A stretch of DNA of 64,000 nt, from NCBI RefSeq assembly GCF_008905045.1, contig NZ_VWMY01000028.1:1-64000 (forward strand). Direction: 5' to 3'. Source of the DNA: Streptomyces albicerus. Its GTDB lineage: Bacteria; Actinomycetota; Actinomycetes; Streptomycetales; Streptomycetaceae. Positions within the stretch are counted from its first letter, which is position 1. Each line of letters opens with the position of its first letter. Both the position numbers and the translations under genes were made by a program. The notes beneath the pieces were generated by a model, which saw nothing but the letters and a program-made list of their open reading frames with translations, made no database searches and had not been told where the DNA came from. This document shows, piece after piece, positions 57,949 to 64,000 of this stretch.

Positions 57949-58614
57949 GTGACCGACCGTGACCCCGTCCTCGACCCCGCGTTGATGCGCAAGCACTACC
58001 GGGCCGAGGGACTCGACGAGACCGAGCTGGCCGACCATCCGATGGAGCAGTTCGCGCGCTGGTTCGCCCAGGCCGCGACGGAGGGCTTGGTGTTCGAGCC
58101 CAACGCCATGGTCGTCTCCACTGCCGACGCGGAGGGACGGCCCAGCTCCCGCACGGTGCTCCTGAAGCAGTACGACGAGCAGGGTTTCGTGTTCTTCACC
58201 AACTACGAGTCCCGCAAGGCGCGCGACCTGGGCGAGAACCCGTACGTCTCGCTGCTCTTCCCGTGGCATTCGATGGCCCGGCAGGTCGTGGTCACCGGCA
58301 CCGCGCGGCGTACGGGGCGCGACGAGACGGCCGCCTACTTCCGCACGCGTCCGCACGGCTCCCAGCTCGGTGCCTGGGCGAGCGCCCAGTCGGCGGTGAT
58401 CTTCTCCCGTGCCGAGCTGGATGCCGCGTACGCCGAGCTGGCCGCCCGTTATCCCGAGGGCGAGCAGGTCCCGGTGCCGCCGAACTGGGGCGGTTTCCGT
58501 ATCGCCCCCCAGGCGGTCGAGTTCTGGCAGGGCAGGGAGAACCGGTTGCACGACCGCTTGCGGTATGTCGCGCAGGAGGACGGGTCGTGGCGGGTGGAGC
58601 GGCTGAGTCCGTGA
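57949..58614 (+). CDS. pdxH: pyridoxamine 5'-phosphate oxidase
   Basis: FMN-dependent oxidase making pyridoxal 5'-phosphate from pyridoxine or pyridoxamine 5'-phosphate, 221 residues from GTG 57949. It matches PdxH throughout: [78 protein letters not shown] and [15 protein letters not shown], including the phosphate-binding RT-L, Y-S-R and RLHDR residues. ATG 57931 is an alternative that adds six residues. In contrast to the paralogue at 8625 all substrate residues are kept. Downstream, convergent TetR gene. Confidence 0.96.
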   Translation: MTDRDPVLDPALMRKHYRAEGLDETELADHPMEQFARWFAQAATEGLVFEPNAMVVSTADAEGRPSSRTVLLKQYDEQGFVFFTNYESRKARDLGENPYVSLLFPWHSMARQVVVTGTARRTGRDETAAYFRTRPHGSQLGAWASAQSAVIFSRAELDAAYAELAARYPEGEQVPVPPNWGGFRIAPQAVEFWQGRENRLHDRLRYVAQEDGSWRVERLSP

Positions 58615-58675
58615 GGCCGAGCCGAGTGCGGCTGCGCCGCGTGCTGCAGGGCTGAGCCCCGACCAGACTCCGTCC

Positions 58676-59287
58676 TCAGCCCAGCACGTCGTCCAGGATC
58701 TGCGCCCACTGGGCGACCACCCGTTCCCGGCGTGCCGCGTCGTCCGTGAGGAGGTTGGCCAGCCCAAGACCCCTGGCCATGTCGAGGAGGCCCTGGACGG
58801 ATTCGCGGACGCCGGGGCGGGGCTCGTCGGCGTTCAGCAGTTCCACGGCTATGTGGTGGGTCTCGCGGCCGACCCGGGCCTCCAACTCCGTCACGCGGGA
58901 CCGCAGTTGGTCTTCGTTGGAGGCGGCGACCCAGAGGTGGAGGGCGGCGCGGAACAGGGGGCCCGTGTAGAGGTCGACCAGGGCGGCCACGACGGCGCGG
59001 CGGTCCGCGGCGCCTTCCGGGAACAGGGCGCGCAGGGCGGTGGAGCGTTCCTCGGCGACGTACTCCACGGCTGCCGTGAAGAGGTCCTCGCGGGTCGGGA
59101 AGTGGTGCTGGGCGGCGCCCCGGGAGACGCCGGCGCGTTCGGCGACGACGGAGACCGTGGAGCCCGCCCAGCCGTGTTCGGCGAGGCAGGCGACGGCGGC
59201 TTCGAGGAGGCGCTGCCGGGTGGCCCGGCTGCGGTCCTGTTTGGGCACGCGCTCGACGAGCGGCGTCGTACCGTTCACCACACCCAT
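58676..59287 (-). CDS. TetR-family regulator of the acyl-CoA operon
   Basis: TetR repressor, 203 residues, with helix-turn-helix ATRQRLLEAAVACLAEHGWA, GSTVSVVAERAGVSRGAAQH and HHFPTREDLF (about residues 22-70). Last gene of the minus-strand operon and overlapping the enoyl-CoA hydratase end by 13 bp, so it is made with the enzymes and probably controls them through an acyl-CoA ligand. None of the 19-bp palindromes of the left half occurs at this operon in the window; the operon promoter lies beyond the right edge. Confidence 0.92.
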   Translation of the reverse strand: MGVVNGTTPLVERVPKQDRSRATRQRLLEAAVACLAEHGWAGSTVSVVAERAGVSRGAAQHHFPTREDLFTAAVEYVAEERSTALRALFPEGAADRRAVVAALVDLYTGPLFRAALHLWVAASNEDQLRSRVTELEARVGRETHHIAVELLNADEPRPGVRESVQGLLDMARGLGLANLLTDDAARRERVVAQWAQILDDVLG

Positions 59288-60045
59288 GGGGGATCCCGTC
59301 GTTCGAGGAAGGCCGTCATCCCCTCGCGGGCCTGCGCGGAGGAGAACAGCCGGGCCGAGAGCGCGGTCAGGTCGGCCGCGTCCCGGTCGAAGGTGTCCAG
59401 CACCTTAGCCGTGAGCAGCCGTTTCGTCTCGGCCAGCCCTTGCGGGGAGGCTCGGCGCAGCCCGTCGAGCACGGGCGCGAGCACCTCGTCGGCGTCGTCG
59501 CCTGCCGCCGTGACGAGGCCGATCCGGGCGGCCTCGGCGGCGTCGAAGCGCTCTCCGGTGAGGTAGTAGCGGGCCACGGCGCGCGGGTCGAGGCGGGGCA
59601 GCAGAGGCAGCGAGATCACGGCGGGCGCGACCCCGATGCGTACTTCCGTGAAGGCGAAGGTGGCCTCCTTGGAGGCGGCCGCGATGTCGCAGGCGCCGAG
59701 CAGTCCGAGGCCGCCCGCGCGCGCGTGGCCGGTGACGCGGGCGACGACCGGTTTGGGCAGTTCGACGATCTGGCGCAGGAGGGCGACCAGTACGTCGGGG
59801 GGATGGGGGTCCCCCCGCTCGAGCGCAGCCGAGAGTGGGGGAGGGTCGCGGAGGTCCGCGCCCGCGCTGAAGGTGTTGCCGGTGTGGGTGAGGACGACGG
59901 CGCGTACGTCACCGTCCTTGCCGCACTCCGTGAGCGCGTCCGCGAGTTCCCCGACCAGCTGGGCGGAGAGGGCGTTGCGCCGTTCGGGCGCGTCGAGCGC
60001 GAGGGTGGTGATGCCGCGCTCGTGCGACCGCCGCACCGTGGTCAT
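59275..60045 (-). CDS. enoyl-CoA hydratase/isomerase
   Basis: Crotonase-fold enzyme, 256 residues. It starts RSHERGITTLALDAPERRNA, oxyanion elements are GNTFSAGADLRDPPP and GHARAGGLGLLGACDIAAAS, and the later FTEVRIGVAPAVISLPLLPR has Ala/Pro at the second Glu position of crotonase, so it may be a lyase or decarboxylase-like member instead of a simple hydratase. Start ATG 60045 overlaps the TGA of the ligase (ATGA). In S. coelicolor a homologous gene follows the cinnamate:CoA ligase. It would act on the enoyl-CoA made by ligase and dehydrogenase. Confidence 0.9.
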   Translation of the reverse strand: MTTVRRSHERGITTLALDAPERRNALSAQLVGELADALTECGKDGDVRAVVLTHTGNTFSAGADLRDPPPLSAALERGDPHPPDVLVALLRQIVELPKPVVARVTGHARAGGLGLLGACDIAAASKEATFAFTEVRIGVAPAVISLPLLPRLDPRAVARYYLTGERFDAAEAARIGLVTAAGDDADEVLAPVLDGLRRASPQGLAETKRLLTAKVLDTFDRDAADLTALSARLFSSAQAREGMTAFLERRDPPWVW

Positions 60046-61610
60046 GCGCGCTCCCTCAGTTCCCGCCGCAGGATCTTCCCGGAGGCTGCCCTGGGCACGC
60101 CGTCGATGAAGACGACACGCCGGATCTTCTTGTACGGGGCGACGCGCGCGGCGACGTACTCCATCACCTCACCTTCGGTGAGGTCTTCCGCGGTCGGCTG
60201 GCGTACCACGTACGCGTGGGGCCGTTCGTTGTTGTCGGTGTCGTAGACGCCGATGACGGCGGCGTCGGCGATGCCGGGGTGCGTCAGCAGGAGGGCTTCG
60301 AGTTCGGCGGGGGCCACTTGGAAGCCCTTGTACTTGATGAGTTCCTTGACGCGGTCGACGACGTACAGCCAGCCCCCCTCGTCGGCGTAGCCGACGTCTC
60401 CGGTGTGCAGCCAGCCGTCGGCGTCGATCATCGCGGCGGTGGCTTCGGGGCGTCCCAGGTAGCCCTTCATGACCTGGGGGCCGCGGATGACGATCTCGCC
60501 GCGTTCGCCGACGCCGACGTCCTTGTGGGGGTCGTCCAGGGAGATGATGCGCATCTCCGTGCCGCCGATGAGTTTTCCGACGCTTCCGGGAGGCGGGTTC
60601 TCGGCGTCCAGGGGGACGACGTGGGTGCCGGGCGAGAGTTCCGTCATGCCGTACGCCTGGCCGACGGGCGGCAGGCCCAGCCTGCGCGAACAGGCCGCCG
60701 CCAGTTCGGCGTCCAGGGGTGCCGCCGCGCTGATGATGTACTTCAGGGACGACAGGTCGTAGCCGTCGACGGCCGGGTGCTTGGCGAGGGCGAGGACGAT
60801 CGGCGGAGCCACGTACAGGCCGGTGATGCGGTGTTTCTCGATGGCCCCGAGGAACGTGTCGAGGTCGAAGCGCGGCAGTACGACGACCGTGGCGCCCTGC
60901 CTGAGGGGCGCGTTCATGAGAGCGGTCAGCCCGTAGATGTGGAAGAACGGGAGGACTGCGAGGATGCGGTCGCCGGGGCCCATCGGCATGCAGGGCGCGA
61001 GCTGCGACAGGTTGGTGGCGATGGACCGGTGGGTGAGCATCACGCCTTTGGGGACGCCGGTCGTGCCGGAGGAGTACGGGAGGGCCGCCACGTCCTCCAC
61101 AGGGTCGATGTCGACCTGCGGCTCGGGAGCCGTGGAACCGAGCATGTCGAGCAGCGAGCGGTGTCCGGACGCCTGGTCGCAGACGAAGATCTCCTTTACG
61201 CCGCCCGCGAGTTCGGCCGCCGTACGGGCGGTTTCCAGGAGCGGCGACACCGTGATGATCCACGCGGCGGCGCAGTCCCGCAGTTGCTTGGCGAATTCTT
61301 CGGGCGTGGCGAGCGGATGCACGGTCGTGACCGACGCCCCCGCGCGCGTGGCGGCGAAAAACGCCGCCGGATAGGCGACGGTGTTGGGGCTGTGCAGCGC
61401 CAGTACGTCGCCCTTGCGGACACCGAGGTCGGCCAGCGCGGCGGCGATCCGTCGGTGGAACGTGTCGAGTTGGGCGTACGTGACGGTCATCCCGTCCACA
61501 CCGTCGATGAGAGCGGGTGTGTCGCCCCGGGCGGCGGCCCGGCCCAGCACCGCGTCGTGGATGGGCTCTTCGACGGCGGAAACGTCTTCGTACTCGCTGT
61601 GGAACACCAT
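60042..61610 (-). CDS. 4-coumarate/cinnamate--CoA ligase
   Basis: AMP-forming aryl-CoA ligase, 522 residues, near-identical in length and motifs to S. coelicolor cinnamate:CoA ligase (ScCCL, SCO4383 from memory), which activates cinnamate and 4-coumarate. P-loop LPYSSGTTGVPKGVMLTHRS, box II GEIVIRGPQVMKGYLGRPE, GQAYGMTELSPGTHVVPLD, hinge VDRVKELIKYKGFQVAPAEL, and C-terminal PRAASGKILRR with catalytic Lys. Streptomyces do not make cinnamate as a rule, so its natural substrate may be plant-derived or a branched acid. Coupled to the hydratase downstream; the dehydrogenase gene lies 73 bp upstream. Confidence 0.93.
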   Translation of the reverse strand: MVFHSEYEDVSAVEEPIHDAVLGRAAARGDTPALIDGVDGMTVTYAQLDTFHRRIAAALADLGVRKGDVLALHSPNTVAYPAAFFAATRAGASVTTVHPLATPEEFAKQLRDCAAAWIITVSPLLETARTAAELAGGVKEIFVCDQASGHRSLLDMLGSTAPEPQVDIDPVEDVAALPYSSGTTGVPKGVMLTHRSIATNLSQLAPCMPMGPGDRILAVLPFFHIYGLTALMNAPLRQGATVVVLPRFDLDTFLGAIEKHRITGLYVAPPIVLALAKHPAVDGYDLSSLKYIISAAAPLDAELAAACSRRLGLPPVGQAYGMTELSPGTHVVPLDAENPPPGSVGKLIGGTEMRIISLDDPHKDVGVGERGEIVIRGPQVMKGYLGRPEATAAMIDADGWLHTGDVGYADEGGWLYVVDRVKELIKYKGFQVAPAELEALLLTHPGIADAAVIGVYDTDNNERPHAYVVRQPTAEDLTEGEVMEYVAARVAPYKKIRRVVFIDGVPRAASGKILRRELRERA

Positions 61611-61683
61611 GGCGGGCCCTTTCCAGGAGTCGGACGGGCGGCTCTACCGGAGCTGAACCGGAAGCCGGTACGGGAGATAGTGC

Positions 61684-62850
61684 CTAGTAGGACTTGGGCA
61701 GGCCCAGGGTCTGGTGCGAGACATAGTTGAGGATCATCTCCCGGCTGACGGGCGCGATCCGGGCCACGCGGGACGCGGTGATGAGTGAGGCGAGGCCGAA
61801 CTCGCCGGTCAGGCCGTTGCCGCCGAGGGTGTGCACGGACTGGTCGACGGCTTTCACACAGGCTTCGGCGGCCGCGTACTTGGCCATGTTGGCGGCCTCT
61901 CCGGCACCGGCGTCGTCTCCGGAGTCGTACAGCAAGGCCGCCTTCTGCATCATCAGGCGGGCGAGTTCGAGGTCGATGTGCGCCTGCGCCAAGGGGTGCG
62001 CGATGGCCTGGTGGGCGCCGATGGGGTCCTTCCAGACGGTGCGCTCGCGTGCGTAGGCGACGGCCCTGGAGAGTGCGTACCGGCCCATGCCGATCGCGAA
62101 GGCGGCGGTCATGATGCGCTCGGGGTTGAGGCCCGCGAAGAGCTGGAGCAGGCCCGCGTCCTCGTCTCCGACGAGTGCGTCGGCGGGCAGCCGTACGTCG
62201 TCGAGGGTGAGCTCGAACTGCTTCTCCGCGCCGTGCAGTTCCATGTCGATCTTCCGCCGTTCGAAGCCGGGTGCTTCGCGCGGGACGATGAACAGGCAGG
62301 GCTTGAGCTTTCCTGTGCGGGCGTCCTCTGTGCGGCCCACGATGAGCGTGGCGTCGGCGATGTCCACGCCCGAGATGAACACCTTGCGGCCCGTGAGGAT
62401 CCAGTCCGTGCCGTCGCCTGCGCGGCGCGCGGTGGTGGTGATGCGGTGGCTGTTGGAGCCCGCGTCCGGTTCTGTGATGCCGAAGGCCATGGTGCGGGTG
62501 CCGTCGGCGAGGCCGGGGAGCCAGTTCTGTTTCTGGTCCTCTGTGCCGAAGCGGGCGATCACCGTGCCGCAGATCGCGGGCGACACGACCATCATCAGAA
62601 GGGGGCAGCCTGCGGCTCCCAGTTCCTCCAGGACGATGGAGAGTTCCGCTATTCCGCCGCCTCCGCCGCCGTATTCCTCCGGGAGGTTGACGCCCAGGTA
62701 GCCGAGTTTGGCTGCCTCCGACCAGAGTTCGTCGGGGTGGGCGCCCGCTGCGACGACCTTGGTGAGGTACGCGCGGCCGTAGCGGTTGCCGAGAGCGGCT
62801 ACGGCTGCGCGGAGGGCCTTGTGTTCGTCTGTTTCGAGGACGGGGGTCAT
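61684..62850 (-). CDS. acyl-CoA dehydrogenase
   Basis: Acyl-CoA dehydrogenase, 388 residues. Conserved segments: LGVNLPEEYGGGGGGIAELS, FGITEPDAGSNSHRITTTAR, KVFISGVDIADATLIVGRTE, RTVWKDPIGAHQAIAHPLAQ (with ERTVWKDP in place of REQFGKPI), and HTLGGNGLTGEFGLASLITA followed by RVARIAPVSREMILNYVSHQ. The usual E-G-T motif is replaced by RIAPVSREM, so catalysis depends on another residue. This form is seen in citronellate/branched-chain acyl-CoA clusters with a carboxylase, as here. The start follows an 81-bp gap that contains a repeat copy. Confidence 0.92.
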   Translation of the reverse strand: MTPVLETDEHKALRAAVAALGNRYGRAYLTKVVAAGAHPDELWSEAAKLGYLGVNLPEEYGGGGGGIAELSIVLEELGAAGCPLLMMVVSPAICGTVIARFGTEDQKQNWLPGLADGTRTMAFGITEPDAGSNSHRITTTARRAGDGTDWILTGRKVFISGVDIADATLIVGRTEDARTGKLKPCLFIVPREAPGFERRKIDMELHGAEKQFELTLDDVRLPADALVGDEDAGLLQLFAGLNPERIMTAAFAIGMGRYALSRAVAYARERTVWKDPIGAHQAIAHPLAQAHIDLELARLMMQKAALLYDSGDDAGAGEAANMAKYAAAEACVKAVDQSVHTLGGNGLTGEFGLASLITASRVARIAPVSREMILNYVSHQTLGLPKSY

Positions 62851-62913
62851 GGGGGCTCCTCAGGGGGAGGGGGGAACGGCCGTCTGGAGTGTGCGGGTTG
62901 GGTGTGGCTGGTC

Positions 62914-62933
62914 GCGCAGTTCCTCGCGCCCCT
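62914..62933. repeat. GCGCAGTTCCCC repeat (one mismatch)
   Basis: GCGCAGTTCCTCGCGCCCCT between the carboxylase and dehydrogenase genes of the same operon, touching the carboxylase stop codon. Confidence 0.8.
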
Positions 62934-64000
62934 AAAGCACGACAGCGAGGAGCGTGCCGACCTCTACCTGTTGGCCGGGGATGGCGTGGAGGGCCGTCAG
63001 CGTGCCTGTGGTCGGTGCGGAGATCTTGTGTTCCATCTTCATTGCCTCCAGCCAGATGAGGGGCTCTCCGGCCGTTACGGCGGTTCCGACGGACAGGTTC
63101 TCGGCGATGCGGACGACCGTGCCGGGCATGGGGGCCAGGAGGGAGCCGGGTTCCTGCTGGGCGGTGGGGTCCGGGAAGCGGGGCAGGGCCGTGAGCGCGG
63201 TGGTGTTCACGTACACGCGGTCGCCGTGGCGGGCCACCTCGAACTTCCGCTGTACGCCGTCGATTTCGAGTACGACGAGGTCGGAGGCCGCATGGACGAC
63301 GCGGACACCCTCGGCGGTCAGGCCCTCCCGGGTGTGGTGGTATCGGACCTCGTGCTCGTCGCCGTGCATGAGGTAGCGCTTTGTCTGTGGCTGTGAGGGC
63401 AGGTTGCGCCAGCCGCCGAAACGGGAGCGGCCTTGGGCGTCCGCGAGTGCCGCGGCCAAGGGGGCGTACGAGTCGGTTGCGGGCTCGGTCAGTTCGGGCA
63501 GGCGGCGTTCGTAGAAGGCCGTGTCCATGCGGGCCGTCGTGAACTCCTCGTGGCGCAGGGAGCGTACGAGGAGGTCGCGGTTGGTGAGCGGGCCGTGGAT
63601 CGTGGCCCGCTCCAGGGAGCCTGCGAGTTTGCGTATGGCCTCCGCGCGCGTGGGGGCGTGGGCGACGGCCTTCGCGATCATGGCGTCGTAGTGGACGCCG
63701 ATGTCGTCGCCGTCGGTGTAGCCGGTGTCCAGGCGGATGCCGTCCGGGACGGCGAGACAGTGGAGGGCGCCCGTCTGCGGTGCCCACGCCCGTGCCGGGT
63801 CCTCCGCGTACAGGCGGGCCTCGATGGCGTGGCCACGCGCGCGTGGAGGGTCGTTCTCGAGAGCCGCGCCCTCGGCGACCTGGATCTGGAGGGCCACCAG
63901 GTCGAGGCCGAACACCGCTTCCGTGACGGGGTGTTCGACCTGGAGGCGGGTGTTCATCTCCAGGAAGTGCGTCCTGCCGTCGGCGATCAGGAACTCGACC
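62932..64000 (-). CDS. biotin-dependent acyl-CoA carboxylase alpha subunit, N-terminus beyond window
   Basis: C-terminal 356 residues of an alpha chain with biotin carboxylase and biotin carrier domains. The visible part opens in the ATP-grasp active site (FLEMNTRLQVEHPVTEAVFG), then RGHAIEARLYAEDPARAWAP and ends with the carrier domain SLLAPMPGTVVRIAENLSVG and LIWLEAMKMEHKISAP, where the Lys of EAMKMEHK carries biotin. It works with a carboxyltransferase beta subunit, expected just right of the window. With the CoA ligase, dehydrogenase and hydratase it suggests a methylcrotonyl/geranyl-CoA-like route in which a dehydrogenated acyl-CoA is carboxylated and hydrated. Confidence 0.95.
   Translation of the reverse strand, partial: VEFLIADGRTHFLEMNTRLQVEHPVTEAVFGLDLVALQIQVAEGAALENDPPRARGHAIEARLYAEDPARAWAPQTGALHCLAVPDGIRLDTGYTDGDDIGVHYDAMIAKAVAHAPTRAEAIRKLAGSLERATIHGPLTNRDLLVRSLRHEEFTTARMDTAFYERRLPELTEPATDSYAPLAAALADAQGRSRFGGWRNLPSQPQTKRYLMHGDEHEVRYHHTREGLTAEGVRVVHAASDLVVLEIDGVQRKFEVARHGDRVYVNTTALTALPRFPDPTAQQEPGSLLAPMPGTVVRIAENLSVGTAVTAGEPLIWLEAMKMEHKISAPTTGTLTALHAIPGQQVEVGTLLAVVL

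Noticed and set aside
61487-63787. 766-codon minus-strand frame rich in Arg/Pro/His
   Set aside because: A shadow of the acyl-CoA dehydrogenase and carboxylase genes, which carry all recognisable motifs in other frames.
1-64000. Antibiotic biosynthetic gene cluster
   Set aside because: No PKS, NRPS, terpene synthase or RiPP enzymes; the acyl-CoA genes form catabolic operons.

Overview
The window is high-GC actinobacterial chromosome, almost certainly Streptomyces. Third codon positions are nearly all G or C, GTG starts are common, anti-sigma/STAS/ECF regulators and mycothiol-type enzymes are present, and the right half matches a recognisable core segment: a DmdR1-type iron regulator beside a UPF0309 SIS protein, a PdxH and citrate-synthase-like pair, and a ligase close to the S. 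coelicolor cinnamate:CoA ligase. High GC leaves long antisense frames open nearly everywhere, so overlaps were resolved by protein-family recognition, not length.

Region 1-35 kb is a dispersed acyl-CoA catabolic region: five operons and three further transcription units coding for acyl-CoA dehydrogenases (including a coupled large/small pair), a Cys-less thiolase-like protein, a DUF35 protein, DoxX, a deazaflavin nitroreductase-like protein, an SDR, an enoyl-CoA hydratase, two acyl-CoA-forming ligases, an amidohydrolase, a cyclase-family hydrolase and a flavin reductase. Most of these promoters carry the same 19-bp imperfect palindrome, consensus about ATCTGACGGTCCGTCAGAT (seven good copies and two weaker, one of the latter beside a good copy), which defines a local regulon. 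A TetR gene at 2151-2798 is the nearest candidate regulator. The substrate is unknown; the gene set resembles side-chain or ring beta-oxidation of bulky carboxylic acids. Interspersed are a Ser/Thr kinase (cut by the window edge), a GtrA-like membrane protein, PPOX/PdxH-like oxidases, a GNAT gene and a GNAT pseudogene, an MFS transporter and a GlxA-type regulator.

At 11.4-14.4 kb sits an odd divergent pair: an AAA ATPase with a nuclease-like DUF234 tail and a free-standing copy of the C-terminal region of the BREX-2/Pgl methyltransferase PglX, with no methyltransferase domain. The two share a 70-bp promoter containing three copies of CCTAAGGAG.

Region 34.5-54 kb is Streptomyces housekeeping and regulation: EF-hand protein, STAS protein, ECF sigma factor coupled to a zinc-finger/mycothiol-isomerase-like anti-sigma protein, purU, a solute-binding lipoprotein, a large low-complexity membrane protein, an NsdA-like TPR regulator, a Prim-Pol-like domain protein, an ABC exporter pair, an alpha/beta hydrolase with Ala in place of the nucleophilic Ser, dmdR1 with a long in-register antisense ORF (compare adm), a SIS protein, a PAS/GAF protein and an EEP-family hydrolase.

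At 54.4-56.4 kb is an apparently intact iscB (RNA-guided RuvC/HNH nuclease) preceded by a chain of hairpins that may be its omega RNA, and followed by a promoter, a near-perfect 14-nt Shine-Dalgarno sequence, a 12-codon ORF and a 14-bp stem with two inner hairpins. Region 56.4-64 kb holds a citrate synthase-like gene, pdxH, and a minus-strand operon (biotin-dependent carboxylase alpha subunit, acyl-CoA dehydrogenase, cinnamate/coumarate-type CoA ligase, enoyl-CoA hydratase, TetR). Twelve copies of a GCGCAGTTCCCCGCGCCCCT repeat lie between genes. I saw no rRNA, tRNA, CRISPR array, transposase or PKS/NRPS gene.
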